A stretch of DNA of 64,000 bases from Rostrohypoxylon terebratum (GCA_022497145.1 MU385935.1:62001-126000), one strand, 5' to 3'; shown: positions 13,181 to 28,130, counted from the first letter of the stretch. The notes: a model not told the origin generated them from the sequence alone. Program-made: numbers and translations.

Positions 13181-16100
13181 ATGTAATATACACATCTACC
13201 AATTATGCAATGCTCAAAATTCTGGAAGTGGTACATCTAATTTCACCAGCTGCAGAAGTGAGATTAGGTACCTCACACTTGCAGGTAACTCGTAATATAC
13301 CAGCGTTCATCCTCATAAACCTCGTGAAGATGAAGTTTTATCTTGTCTCAAAGAAGGCTGGTTTCTATAGAATTCGTACATACAACATAGATCGCGATTC
13401 TGACCACTAGCAAGCGTCGAAATAGTGTAGCTATCAGTGTTATGGGGTAAGATACTCGTTTTGGAAGGGCCTAGCGCACGGTGTGGGGATGACCCATGCC
13501 ATGAAAGCCCCTGCCGGCAATCTATGGGTGACCCTTGTATACATACCTATGTATATACTCCGCAGTTATGGTTATGATGCTGATGATGATAATCCAAGCT
13601 CCCTCGTCTGCAGTAGCGGCAGAGGTGGATATTTGTAGGCAGATTAGCAGCTACTTAGATTTCCGCGTTATCTGTACATGGCAATGCGCCCGAGTCCAAG
13701 ACGAATAGGGTAACAATTTCGTGACGCTGGTCATGTTACTAACAAATTAGTCGAGGCTTCACGAACTCGACAGCAAAAACGAGAGACCAATCCACTAGAA
13801 ATCCGCCGATGTGAATTACTTTCTTAAAAACTATCAAGTCACAATGGACTCTTGACGCAAGTACCAAATCTCGCAGCCGCAACGTTGCTAGTCGTTTCGA
13901 TGAGAAGCATCCGCCGAGTGGCTCAGACGCTTTGATGATTCGTGATCAGACCCTCCGGCGGACCGCGTGCACGTATGGGGATTCTCTGATAAGATCTCTA
14001 GTCGGGTTTCTTTGCGAAAGTTCCAAAATAGCAGTGAATGGTGGCACAGATTAGAAGATTTCGTGATACTAAAAAGTAGTTCCCATAGCGCATGTAGCAA
14101 TACTACTAATAGGTACTAGGTAGTATGTACGCGTTCATGTAGGGCTGTCGCCTATAGCTTACTAAACCACTAATACTAGACCGTAGAACGAGCCGCCGTA
14201 GATAGTTAGACTTGGGCTATCATGCAGTGAGAAATTACATTATCAAATTCCGCCGTTATGCGGTTTCGGAAAAGCGAGCGAAGCGGAACAACTCGCACAC
14301 TATCCGAATGATATTGAAACTATTATCTCGTGTCCATCGGTTCATAGTTCCTAAATCAACTTTAAGGCATCAACCATTGTTTTGGGTTCGAGGAAACAGT
14401 GGATTGTTCAACATGGAAATTGGAACTAGCAACGCCACGTCCCGAACTGCGGGAATCACGACGCCAAAAATATTCCTCGGAAGACAAGCGAACGGAGGTT
14501 GTCATTTAACAAGTATGTGGCGCGTTCCTAAACAATTCTAGCGCTTTTTTTCAGCTTACAAGATTATCGCATCCTCATGGCTCTCCTTAACGAGATAGGG
14601 ATAGGCGCCGTTGTTCGCAATACGGTATACGGCGCTAGAGGTAGGCACTGGGCAGATAGAAATAGGGAATTCGATTAGCGAGCAGGAGAGACGAAAACCC
14701 GCGGATATGGTAACTAACCAGGTTCAATGGACTTGGGGAAAGGCTCCGACCGCTTGTTCCTGCATCTAAATATGGGTAATCGTGGGTCCTCATAAAATAA
14801 TTGTGGCTTAAATCATCCTTCCGAGGCTCGTCCATAATAGTGAGTGACAGGCGGGGACATGGATCAATGAGTCGTGACTGTCAGTTAGCTTTAGCGAGAC
14901 CTGCGAGACCAACCTTAGAATAAGATGGGTTGGGTGAATTCTGTCACGTTAGTAGTGTGTAGGCGCATGGCATGATCTTTCTGACGGTAAGGGAAAAGCA
15001 GCTTTCTAGAAACCCCCCACACACACACCCTATGTCACCGGCATTAACACTGGCATTGGCAGTGGAGTAACGAAGTTGTGAAGAGTGGGATGACGAGAAG
15101 ACTCCCACACTTACCGGCCTTGGGACCTGGCTACGCTTACGCGGTAGGACATTGTACCTCGCAGGATAGCATGATAAAGCAAACAAAACATATGATCTGT
15201 ATGATCTGAGTCTGCAGTGTAACAGAAGATCGTGATTGAGGCTCTTCGAAATTTACGACCTTCGAAAATGTTTCGACGGTCCAAAATATGACAGACGATT
15301 AGGTTCTTGAGATCGTGCCGGAGCGTGTTGACCGGAATGCGAGCCTGCCGAAGTGACGCCCAGCCATGTGGCGTTGGCACGCTGGATACTATGCTGAAGG
15401 AGTCCCCTATTCCCGGGCTAAGTACCGAAAGCCGGACGTACGCGATTCCGAGGTATCAAATCGTGATGAAACCTCTAAAAAATCGTGCTCGGTAGGTCTG
15501 GCCAGAGGAGCTCAATGCAAGCATCGTATCATAAGAAAATTGATCAGAGACATACATATCGATATCGAGAGAATACACACACAAATAGTCAAGCCTCATG
15601 CTAGAATGCTGGTACGTACATACCTACCTACATGCCTACCTCTCAATCATTGCGGGTCATCTACGTTGTTATGCAGAAACCTGATTTTTTTCACGCACCT
15701 CGAAGTAGTTACATCCCCGACAAGTAGTTTCTGCGAAGGGAATAGTTCGGTGCTTAAGCGCACTATCTGTGCTTCACGATAGCTAGGACGGGAGGCGGCG
15801 TCTACCAGCTCTCGGGATACTTGTTAGAACTAGGTTATCTTAGACGAGAGAAGAGACAAAACGGTTCTGGGCCCTGTAGGTCTTGATTTTCTCATGCTGT
15901 CTTCGACTTCATGCCTTGCACATCCGTATACCCATAGCGTGATTCTTCCGAGTGGCGCATTGCGAATTATTGGGCCCCTATAGACTACGGAACTTTAGCT
16001 TAAGCAGCTTGAGCATACCCTATAACGACGGTTGCTGAACTAGCTATGGATCTTGCATAAGTGCCTAGTATATATCATTCAAGCCGCGGTTACTGAGCGA

Positions 16101-19100
16101 TATACTTGAAGTAGGTACCTATAATATCCACGATTATTACATGTAGCGGCATCAACAATGTTTGTGGTAGCATCCCATTTTCTAGTGATAATGCCCCGCT
16201 TAAGAGCCTGTATTATAGCTCATCATCCGCTAACAATAGGTGCTGTCATGCTAATCATGGCGGGGGATCGTCAAAGGCTAAGATGAGTAGCTACTATGCT
16301 GTAGTATTACTGTAGTATTAGAGCATCAACCCACTGACCATAAGCTATGAAGATGAGCAACATAAGGGATAACTAGCCGTTGTCCATATTCATCTAATCT
16401 ATAACAAGACGTTTCGAGAACGTCGTTTTTTGTTAATTTATCCCTCCAGGGGCACATGGGATGCCAAGTACAATATCGTAGTGGCTTAATGCTGCTTGCG
16501 CCAGACTTTGGTGTGACTTGGTCACAATTTCAGCAGGGCAGATACATACATGTAACAATCTTATGTGGCGGTAAGTAACCAGCGCCATTCCGGATTCGAA
16601 GTTCACCTAGGGACTACCTTTGACAGACAGAAATATATGGGGAGTGTCTATAGGTAGAGATGGGTTTAGGAACTTACGGCAGGACGCATTTACTCCTTTT
16701 GACCCTTAATGTCACCATCTATCTAACTACCGAACCTGGTTCACATCATGGCAGTGGCCTAGTACGAAACAAAATCTCCTATTGGCCCAACCGAATGACA
16801 TCTTACCCTATACCGCAGTAGCGCGTCCCCTAAGGCTCCGTACCTACAGACTACTTACATAAGGTCGCATCGTTCAAGACAAAATGCAGAGGTGGGAGGG
16901 TCCGTCATGGAACTTGATCTTCATTGATCCCGTAAGGCATTCGTGGGTCCTCATCCTTCTCGTCCATTACAACCAATCTCGTAGCATCCGTCACTTGATG
17001 AAGAGGGTCACCAATAGGGATATCAGGTAGTCTAGGCTATGGAACAGAGTCAGTGCACTGCATATACGCTCCACCCACTCATATTCGGACGGCACGACCT
17101 CGGTCTTGGTATTTCGACAGAGTAGGAACAGACGAAGAGTGAAATGACGTCGTGAGGCATCCTACAAAGCCTCAGATTGTATTCGTAGAATTGCGTGTGC
17201 TGAAGTTGCACTACATTATGCGCCATGCGACTGAGGTTATATGAATGGCGTTGTAGTTCCTGATTGTAGAGCTTTGGGTTCTGGATATTGGTTGATAGAA
17301 ACAGGAACTAGTCAAGCGATTGGTAGTCTAGACTTCACAATATAACCAAAAATCAAGGAGAGGTGGTATGAGCTGCAAGTGACTAGGTATAGTCAACCAA
17401 AACGTTGTGGGGAGGGGCACTGATCTTGATACGTCTGAAAGTTCTGTACTGCAGGCTTGATGGTAGCAGATCAGATAATACCCCCTTCCCCTCCCACCAT
17501 CTTCTTAGAGGTCGGCATTGTTCTCTCCTTGGTCTTAGCGGTGTAAAAAAGGAAAACATGGTTTGGATACCGTCATAACCAGGATATTTATTGGTTACAG
17601 AGCGACAGGGCTGGTTCGATAACCCGCCAAATTACAAGAATGCGGGGAAGACCGTGCAATGGATCGTTGAATGATTTCCGATTGACACCTAAAACAACTG
17701 CTACGATGCCTACGATACGACTTATAGAGAAGTCCCAAGTCTTGTTTCTTTTGTTGAGTTTCCATGAAAACATCGTGCCCAGAAAACATAGAGTCTCATT
17801 CTGCCCAACATATTCGTCTTCAAACTCGGGATGACTCTAATTATAACATCTTTTCTTCATCCCTCTCTTCGTAGTTGCTTTTTTCTTCTCTCTTGCCGGG
17901 ATTAGGGATTAGAATCGAGCGCCACTCGCACCAAACTCGCCGTGATAACTAGTACCTAGGCATTTTGTAAAACTATTCCAGGGCTCCGTTTCAGTTTCAC
18001 GTAACTTCCATGAGCATGAAAATGAATGCAACCTTTTATCATGCACACTATGATATCTAACGACTCAACATGTGACCTTGGAATCCTCCGACGCTTTTAT
18101 TCCCAGTGAGAAAACCTGAAGTTCTTTGCTAATACGAATCGACGAATCAACTGGTAAGACTCTATCACGTATTGGCAGTTAGTCATGAGAACGTTGAAGG
18201 GTCAATTCTGAGGAGTAGATATCCATAGTTTCCTCAACATAAAATGCCCAGAAACAGTAAACCAGAAACAGCTTAGCAACCTTACGTCGATCATTAATAC
18301 CCTCACAACAGTTGCTATACTATGCGACAGTAAAAGGCCCTAAGTTAGGCCGCAATTCTTATTGAGACCTTCGACGTATGAACAAGACCTACCTAATCTC
18401 GATAGCTTTTCTCGAGCGATATGCTTAACATGGACAAGGGACTTGACGCAAGTAGGGCGATAGGGATTATCCCTTCCGCTCCCTGCATGTACATACATGA
18501 CATCGAAGATGTGTGGCGTAAAGTGGTTCGATATGTATGTACATGGACGTACCTACTACTACCTGTATGGATCCCCTTTTTTGCTGTCAACTTCTTTTCA
18601 GCTAACCAGCAACCTGCAACAGTTTATGACGTGCTGTTCTACATGAAAACGCCACCGATTCGTTAGGTTTTAGAGTATTATCAGAGCACTCTCAGCTGTC
18701 AAACTACGCTAAAGAGGTTTGAATTGGGCTATGCTGTTAGTTTAATTGCTTGCTGCGACTTTGAGTCTGTTAGGAAATTCTTTGGCATACTATTAGTCAT
18801 TTGCCTCGCATACGTATTCAAAGCAGATTAGAACTTCCACCAGTGTTTCAGTAAACAGTCAAGCCGTAGGTATGGTAATATGAGGTAGGATAAAGGCTTT
18901 GGGTTTGAAGCTGGAAGGGCAGAAGGGTAAGCGCACAGACACTGATCTGCACCGGCTGCTTACGAATTATACGTCAAAAAAAAAATCAAAAAAAAACAAC
19001 GGACTACGAAGTATACGTACAAGAGTAGCTTAGCAACATCTACCGCTAGCCGGTCCCGGTCTCGTTGGACAGAGGAGTCAATTGTTACACTAGTCGAGTG

Positions 19101-22100
19101 GTATTAGGTTTCGAGATCGCCGTCGTGGATTCTTGAACCGCAATTGCCCGCCTTTGAAGGACGGAAGCGGCCCGTGCAATATGTCACTAATTACTTGCAG
19201 AAACGGGAGGGGAATTTTTGACATTACGAAGTATCAACTGTGCGTTAATTCTGGACTCGATGATGTGGAATCTCGAAAAAAAAAGGATGCTGTCTACGGA
19301 CCCGGCTCCTAAAGTCGCGGCAAGGGCAAATAGCAAGGGCATAACACCCACGGATCAACAGGGTCTTCTACTAGCCTCTAGGGATATCTACCAACAATCT
19401 AACGTTGTTGGTCTTCCCTTGGTATTCCGTCATGAGCTCTTTGTTCCACAGCATGATGCGAAATCGAGTTCCAACTCTCGCCAGCATAACGAATATATCA
19501 CATGAACATCGGAATCCGGTACGTGACTCGGTCCGCGCGATGGATTCTCTTGGCCACATTTAACTGCGGGGAAGACAGAAGAGAGAGAGATACTGCACTA
19601 TGCAGTGTATGTTGGATCCCAACACGGGATAATGTCCGTTATAGACCCCTCCACAGATCTGCCGACTGCCGTCCTTCATACCGTTCGAAGGCATGTCTTC
19701 CGTGATGCGAACCAGTCTCCTGGTTACCAATGAACAACATCGTATGATTCCGAGCGTTGTTTGTTATCACGATTGTAGAGCTTGACTCCCTGCCTCAACA
19801 GCTGTTAGTGGTGATCGGCCATTTCATCTAGCGTTATTCCGGGCATTTTTATTCTTGTCTGCCTTAATTGCGGGCGACTTGCTAGTTGAAGCTTAGTCGT
19901 CTCCTAGGGCGAGGCCGGTAGGAGAGTTCGTCAGCTCATTTCCGTCTCTGAAACCAATAGCCTGAAGGCATGTACCGTTAGGAAAGAATTGAATTATTAT
20001 AATAAGATATTCTCTTAGCAGTGTATCTCAAGAATTAGTTTCGAGTTGAGTGTATGTGGGTAGGAATAAGGAATTGAGATATTATCAGAAGTTCCTAACT
20101 TGCCCGACTACCTAGACTTGAAAACGAGAAAACCCACCCGTAAACTTGACAACAGCAGCAGGCGGATCTTCTTATGCACGTTATTGGCTAATCGGATGGT
20201 TAGAACGTGCTGCACTAGCAGCCTTACTGATCGGTCTGGACTCTTCGTGCCTGATTGAGATGGACGAGTGGAATTTGCCGTCGCCTAACAAGAATCGGAA
20301 AAGTGAAGAAGCCAAGATATCGATAGCTTTGCCGACCGACATGATGAGCAGCGCTTTGGAACGGTTGAAGAGAAAGCCTTAACGTAATCAGCGTCCATTT
20401 TGGGATACAGGTGAGTGCTAGGTAAGGTGATCCCTGTTTGAAAACCCTTGACTCCCACGAGGTGCCGCCGCACGATTATGAGCGTCAACGACCAGTCCTT
20501 AATGCACACGGTAATAAACGTAAGAAGCTCTCAAGGGGTTCCGAGTAATAACGATTGTTATTACCTGTCAGCCTTTCGAAATTTCTCACTGCTCCTGCGA
20601 ATGTGAATATTGACATGTCAAGTTGCTTGAACTTTGAAGAGAAGAAAGAAGAAGAGCTAACGAAGCAGTCAAAAGCAGTCAAGGTTGGCGCAGACCCACG
20701 ATGTTTTCCTATTTGGGATCAGCTATTCCCCCCCATGTACATATTATAAGGTACCTATTATATAATACCATGTAGAAATTATTGGCGACCTAACAATACT
20801 ACGTAATTAATGGACGGGTTGTAAATTATTATATGTATCATATTTCCTCAGTTGGGAAATGTCAATAAACTGTTATCGCCGAATATGAGACGAAATTCGC
20901 CTCAATTATCTTCGGTGTGTGTGTGATCAACTGCGCGGCACGGTAGGGACGGTAGGAATGGTAGAAATAGAAGACTGTGTCGTGTTCAAGCTCGTCTCCT
21001 GTCTCCCATAGAAAAGAGTGTGATTTATGCTTAAAATCCCCTATAAGCGTTACTGCAAATGCAGGTGTTCGGCAGCAGTCCATCTGCATGTGGCCGTGAG
21101 CCGCCGTCTGCATGCATGGCCTGCTACGTGTACGCTCTCATTCGCTATATCAGATATTGTAGTTGATATGTTTCGAAACTCAGAGGGTTTGTCGGATTAA
21201 GTTATTGGTCAATTGATATTGAACTCGTGTAGGACCCCGATGCCCGATTTTAGCTTACCGACGGTCCCAATGAGGTTCGAGCCTAGTTGATCGAATCTGG
21301 AAAAGTCGTCATAGTTCGAGTGAGATATGGACAGGGAATAAACGTTCTTGGACAACATGTAGCAATTGGAGCACTGTAAACGGCGAAGGAGGCTTAAATC
21401 AAATCTCATCCCGTCGATACGTTGCCGTATCGGTTACCTCGGATTGGGAATAAGATCACGGTATTCCAGGGGTGGCAGGTTGGGTTGTTAAAATTACACT
21501 GTGGCGAAGATTTAGCACATGATACGTAGTAGCTCACGTTGCGTATCGCGATTCAATCTAAATCGCTTGCATTGCTCAGGATATTCCATCGAAATTGAGC
21601 CGCCCACGTGTTAGGTCGGGTAAGGCACGTCCACCTCGCGGTATCTCCGAAGCAGCTCCAGGAGGCGACCGCCTCGAAGACCTCGCTAAAGCTGTCATTG
21701 TCTGTAAAGAGCAATGGCGACCTGATTTTTAATAACAGTTGTAATACGTGCAAGTCTTAAGCCTCGAGGTGCCAGCAGGATTACCCGTCGCTCGGACGTC
21801 GCGAACCTCCTTCTTTTGGAGTAGTCCTCATTTCCACATTTCCACTGCCATTGTCAAAATTTTAGCTCCTCCCGAGGACCTGTTTCCGGGTTTTGGACTT
21901 TGTAACAATTCTAGAGAAGGGGTAACGCCCGTTATGGGGCCGAAGATTCGTGGCAAGAGATCCACCAGAGATAATGTCGCCATTTCCATCGTCATCATCG
22001 ATATTATTTCGATATATTAAGTTTTTGAGCTAGGGTGATGAATTCGTAATTGGCCATTATTAGGAGCTCGTCTATTAGCCGGGGGCTAGACCTCTGTTTT

Positions 22101-22732
22101 GTGCTCGCTTGCGTACAGCGAAGCGCTGTGCATAGGTATTGTGGGGATCGTGAAGCGTGAAAGGATGTTGATGAGACTGGGACTACTGGGACTGGGCGGC
22201 GGCTTACGCGGGGAATCATTCCCGGCCAAATCCTTCTGCGCCGTAGTTGGGTCACTGTTTTTTTCTTCTCTCTTTTCAATCCCTCTATCAACGTCTGCGA
22301 AGGGATGTTTGTACTATAACCCATGAAGTACAATACATAATATGTTAGGTTTGCATGCAGCTTAGAGGCGAAAATTACAGCATCGTCGAGGGCTGTTCCA
22401 ACAATTTGATTGTCGAGCATTTGGGTTGGATCCATTTTCCCACAATTCTTCTAGGGACATTGAGAACTGGTGAACGGAGCTACATGGCTACGGGTGTCTT
22501 ATATATACATGCATGCGTATAAAAGATGCGGCGAGTTGGCGATTGGTTCATGAACGATACTTAACAAGTTGCGGTTAGGTATAACTCATCTTAAGACGAG
22601 TTGATTCCATTTTTCATGAAGTTCGATGGAGTTCGTGTCGTGTATCCATGGGCACAGCAACCTGATGAGGTTTAGTGATTTGGCAGTTTGGCTATCTGAA
22701 ACAATGGGGCAGAATATCACGTCTTCAAGATG

Positions 22733-22753
22733 ATCAAGTATCAAGTATCAAGT
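22733..22753. repeat. Tandem repeat of a 7-nt unit (3 copies)
   Basis: Three perfect copies of ATCAAGT in a row within gene-free DNA. No function is apparent. It is recorded as a possible slippage locus. Confidence 0.75.
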
Positions 22754-25000
22754 AAGTGACAGCTCGAAGTTGAGTTTTGATGGTTCCCCTGAAACAGTCT
22801 GGATCAGAGTGACTTCGTGTGATAACCCACGACTTCGGAATAGGGTCCCGGTCCGTTCTGGGGCCACGCCTGATGCAACGGTACATCGGATTACCTTTAC
22901 TCCTTAGGACCAATACGTGTTAGGAGCTTATTAAGAGGTGCGCAAATATGAAAGATAGGGGAGCACTGATTATCAATTGGAGCTGGATTGATCTGTCCCA
23001 ATTGTCATCACTTTTTGCCAATCCCTTCGTGTTAACGACGTGTAATAATGACAAGACACATATATATATAAGCAATATATTATTATATACCTACCTACTC
23101 TATCCTGTACGCTATTATAGCACCACCACTACGGTTCTTCTGCAATGGATTTGATCCGATCTTATTTTTGACATGTGCCCTAGCTTCGAAAAAGAAAGAG
23201 GCTGAATTTCATTGCTATGTAGAACAGCAAGCATCAAACGACCAGCGACGGAACACGAGTTCTCTCTTGGGGAAAACTTTTGTTCCTTTCTTACGAGTCA
23301 ACATCCTCATTCTTATTGTCCTCAAATATTACCATCACTAGGATAGGGAGACTTCGGGTTGTGCTAACGGCACGAGCCGGCCAAAGGTCTCACGGCCTTG
23401 TCGGGTTGCTGTTTTTTGACTGGAAGCAGTAGAACCCCAGCAACGCCAAGCATAATCCTTGTATCGATGAATATCCCCCGTAATAAATATCGTGAGGCTG
23501 GTTCTACCGATCGTTGCCCGACCGGTCGAACGCTGGGATGGTAACGTACACGCCAATTTGGAGGTTACAATATAGCGAGGTAAGATTATTTTTTTCTTTT
23601 TCAAGCATCGTGAAGTTAATCAACTTTCTTTCATGTGTCAAAAAGGCTTTGGTGCGAATATAGATACGTAATCATCCTGGGGCCAATTAATATTTCCCGA
23701 CATATTTTCAAACATGTTTTTTTCCCTTAAAGGAAATGATTCCACCTAGTAATTTTCGACTGCATTATTTACGTCACTTGTCAACTAGACCCGTTCGACA
23801 TGAAGTTTAATATTTATTCGGTACCACTAAGGATATAGAGTTCAACGGGAGGTTTATCTGAGAACCTTAGCTTTTAGAACACTTTAGAACATCAATCATC
23901 TGATCCCTTTAGTCCCCTTATTCGCATCAGCTGATTTATCCAAGGTTCTACTAGGGTACCTGTATATCTAGTTGTATACAGGTAATAACTTGGAACTTGA
24001 ACATCTGGTAGCATCTAGGTATGACTTGAGATTTTGAAAAGAAAGAAATAATGAAAAAAAAAACTCGATAAAGGGATCGCGCTTCAATATGGAGGCGGAA
24101 GAGTCGGCTTCCCGTAGCTTTCCGTCGCCTCCCTTATCCCCATGCCAATGCCATAGCCATGCCATGAAATTCAGATCATACCGAACCATAGGAGCATCCA
24201 TACCATGTCATCCTGTCTAGGATGATTACCCCTCATTTTCCATCCTCTATTCCCCTCTCCTTCTAAATGTATATCTTCACACACACTCCGTCTACGCTTT
24301 AGGGATGATATGAATTTTAGGGCACCACTTAGAAGCAAGTGCAGCCGGTCAACTACCTCAAGCCCACCTAAATGCAACATACTGATGTGCTATCTTCCGT
24401 GCACTGCACTCCCGTCTGCAAGTTGATATGCGCGAGTGTCGTGATAATAAACAACTTTTACAAGAAGTTCTTGAATTTGAGACTGCACTGATATTAAAGT
24501 TGGCACTTTCAGCTACGATGCTGTCTTGGCAATCAGGATTAGAAGATGAATACATGAGAAAAAAAATAAGAATGAGAAAATACAATAAAATAAAATGAAT
24601 AGGGTTACGAAAAATTATCGAGACGTTAACCCGAGTCGGAAAGACGCGTCTCGACGTAAATTCAACTACTACAATCTCTGTGCCTATGTAGGTATACGCG
24701 TGGCGGCTGAGAAGAAACCTCTGGTGTCATGAAGAGCTTAGGGCTTCAGTTTCGAAGTTGAATGTTGATAAGAGTTGATTTGATGTAAACTTCAAGGCTG
24801 AGGTCCTAAACTTCTATACTTCTTCAACTAATAAACTATGACAACCTTGAAGTCCCAATCTTTTGCTGGTAGTTACGTGATAAACCCCTTATCAACTGAC
24901 AATTAGGCCCCAAGCTAATAGCAAGTAAACTTCTGCTACTACTAGCTTCCAAGGTTGTTTAAACCACAAACGTAAGTATCTCAGTAATTACATAGTAAGA

Positions 25001-28000
25001 AGGTAAGTGCAAGGTGTAAAATAACATTCATTGAAGTTGCGTTGTTGCGGAGATATCCATCCATACTCTTACCTAGTGGACAATACATACGCGCAGCTTC
25101 CGGTACGGTTCGAGTCTAGGGTTAGGAGCTGATGGGGAACGGGAGAGGGTCCCTCTTTTTATTACCTGGGCTGCCTAGGCGGGTACTTAGATACCCAGAT
25201 ACTTACTCCTAGTCTCCTACATACCGTAATAACCTTATCCATGTCATTGTCAGCGTAAATTTACACCCCAGAACCTGGGCCATGCTCTTTTTTTTTCTCT
25301 CTTCCATGATCCATGATCCCTAATCCCTGATCCCTGAGGTATAAACCCCCATTTTATCTACCTACTATGTAGCTACATATGTACCTTTAAACATGCCCAG
25401 GCTGCCAGGTCCCCATATGTACATAGTAGTATCCATACCCAGTATCCATATCCATATCCATTAACCCCTTCCCCCCTAGTAGTAGTATTATAGCTACAAT
25501 CTGCAACCGCGCCAGGAGGGTTAGCGGTACCTTGACGCAGCTCGACGGGTACCTGAGCTCTTGCTGATGACAAGCTTGCAAAGCAGGGTAGCTTTCTCGA
25601 GCACCAAGTATTCCAAGTATTCCAAGTATTGTATTTTGGAATTTTGACATGGACTGCATGGGGAAGAAGGAAATCGCTCGTGGGTACCTCGATGTGCTAA
25701 CCTTCCTTGCCCAAGTCGTAGAGACGATCGAGAGCAAGAGCAACAGCAAGAGCAAAGAGCAAGAACTGGCGTGCAAATGAGACTGAAAGCGAAAGTGAGC
25801 GCGGAAAGAAGCTCTCTCATCGTTGCCATCTGAGTTATTATTCCGCGTCCGTATCCGCAGCCCGTTCAACCCCGTTTAATGTCTTGTCACCGTCACTACC
25901 ACATTATTCACCACCGCTACCACCTTTACCACCTCTCCCACCATCTATCACAGATTCTCCAATTGACCGGCGCTGTCACCTGACATACTGATCACATTTT
26001 AATCTGTCTTACACGCCTTGCGTCTGGCGAAGGAAAATCCCATCTTAAACGTCGCAACACACTCGGCTCGTTCGGTACAGAAACCGAGACGTTCAAGTTC
26101 ACGTCCGCGTCCAACGTCCAACACCCGCATCAACCAAGATTGATGATATAGGCAAACAGGCTGTTTTGGTATAGCAGGCCTGGTTTTTCTGGTTACCAAT
26201 CCGAAGGACTCGGTTCACGAACCTGGTTCTGCTTTGCAAAATTCCATGTTAGTTGAATAACGCACATACGAAAAAATACCCACGGACGCTGGATCAACAC
26301 GGACCTATTCTGACGATTCGCAACTAAGGAACGAAACCACTGGAGGCACCCACCGTAACCACCCTCACAATTTACTTCGCATCATTATATATTTTTATAT
26401 CGACACTAGCCTCTTTGGTGTATTTCCACAACAAGGGCTTTCGTTTTTTTTTTTCTGAGGGGATCGCCGTTGTGGTCTTTCCCCTTGCGATCTCGTCAAT
26501 TTCTGTAGCATACGCCCGTTGCTACGAACTGAATTTGGATGCGCTCGAGCCCTCTCCTTTCCTTTTTTGCGATCACCACTTAGGCCCCCACAACTAGGAA
26601 AGGAAGCCATCCCATCTTCATACAGCTTCCCAACTGCTTCGGCGAGTAATAATCAACCTCCATAATAGATGTCTTAATACACCACACGTACACACTACTC
26701 CTAGATGAATTCTGGACGGGACTCACTAGTCCATCTGTCATACTGCTCATTGGACCGCGAGTTACTACTCGACTTTGGCATATAACATCCCACTCTGCCG
26801 CCACTTTGGAGGCTCTGGCCTATATACCCGCATTCCGTCTGGTCTTGTCTGTTTTATGCCATGGTTCTGGTCGCCGAATAAGGTTGCCAACGAAGAAGAT
26901 TCCCCCTGGGCAATAGGAAAAGGTTCCCACCACAACCGTAGAACCGTTCGACCCCAGAGGCTACGGATCGTTATTTGGACTTGGGAGAGCCAGTTCCTGC
27001 TGGTTCATACACTAGGTGGGCCGCGTTCCTGGAGAAGTTCTGTGCGCCGGCAGCAAGATATCAACCACAAGGGGAGAGAGAGAGGGTGAGACGAACTTCT
27101 CATAACCTCTGTGTCCTTGATTATACTGCGCCTCAGTGACACGCCGAATCCAGACACGACATTGGTCTCAACCTCCGAATTTGGCCTGAACTGCCCGAGA
27201 ACTTAGAATCCCCATTGATCGACCTAGCTGTATTCGAGGAACCCGAACCTAACTTCAGGCGACTTGCCACTCCTAACTGTGAAACATAGTACGGCCCCAT
27301 TGAAATCAGCACTTAAAGCCCTCTAAATTCCTGGTTACGTCTTCGATTCCGCTGCAGAACATATAGGTCTCCTTGGTCACACAGACTGGTCGAAAACCTA
27401 GCCAGCTACCGGCTCAACTATCACTTCGTTCGTTAACCCTTAAGTTCGACTCGTGCACAGAGACCTTTTGTTTACTCGTAAGTCGTCGATCCTTATTGCT
27501 TAAACGACGGTTTCGTCTTCTTCCCGTGCCGATATCCTTCTTGCCAACACATCAGGCCGATCAGTGGTCGGACGTCTGTCAGATATTAGCCGACTTTCCT
27601 TGCCTTAACCTTCTCACTCCTCAAGTCGCATCACTATCATTTAAGTTAGTTTACGTTGTTTATCACGTCACTGGTCGTCGTTCTTGCAGTCTAGTCGTTG
27701 TTTCCACAAGCTTTCAAAGTTAACCCCCGCCGCCTTCAGATTGCTTCTCCTCTCCTTATTATTGCGCTGGTCGCTCGCTACTTCTTGAAGTTCGTATCCA
27801 TAATTCAACTGCATTGAATTTCTTATATCGGTCTGGCCCGACATATTCTGGGACCAATTCGTCTCCACGCATAGAGATCAATCTCGGCGTCGCATTGAAC
27901 AGATTCCGCTTACATACCGTTCCGTGCAAGGGTGTCATCCACACCTTGGGGCTGCCTTCGAACGACCCACGGTACCCTTGTACCTTAAGGCAAAGGGACA

Positions 28001-28130
28001 TCGGTACCTGGCCCACACTGCTCATCAACCTTGATGAGTCTTGGTTCGCACTGTAGAACATATAAGTACTCTCATTCGCTCGACTTACACTACTGGTGAC
28101 CGGGACTTAGATCTTGGGGTCACCAAAGAG
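25001..28130. other. Probable promoter and long 5' leader of the C2H2 regulator gene
   Basis: No protein family is recognisable. From about 25870 the + strand becomes pyrimidine-rich (runs of CACC, CTTTCC, CTCTCC and TTCTTG), in contrast to the desert to the left. This is typical of a fungal promoter followed by a long transcribed leader. Several short + strand open frames between about 26775 and 28056 could act as upstream ORFs if the leader reaches that far. Where transcription begins cannot be read from the sequence, and 5' UTR introns are possible. Confidence 0.45.
25604..25630. repeat. Tandem repeat of a 9-nt unit (3 copies)
   Basis: Three perfect copies of CCAAGTATT, upstream of the C2H2 regulator gene. 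The open frames crossing it on the - strand have no recognisable domain. Confidence 0.75.

Larger units (their letters stand above)
9901..25000. other. Gene-free region, central part of the desert
   Basis: Apart from the inverted repeat at 10270-10406, I find no supportable gene, tRNA, rRNA or intact transposon. The longest open frame (190 codons, - strand, about 10357-10929) overlaps the inverted repeat, is mirrored by another open frame on the + strand, and has no recognisable domain. Short palindromes such as TACCTAGGTA (13171-13180) and repeats of GTATGTA/TACATAC are frequent. Small tandem repeats occur (see 22733-22753). Decayed mobile elements or an ancient degenerated locus would explain the stretch, but no recognisable reverse transcriptase, integrase or transposase motif survives. 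Confidence 0.5.

Noticed and set aside
3500..25000. Classic RIP-inactivated transposon block
   Set aside because: G and C remain common and no transposon motif is visible. Some TpA enrichment is possible, but by eye it does not show the extreme AT shift expected. A computed RIP index would settle it.
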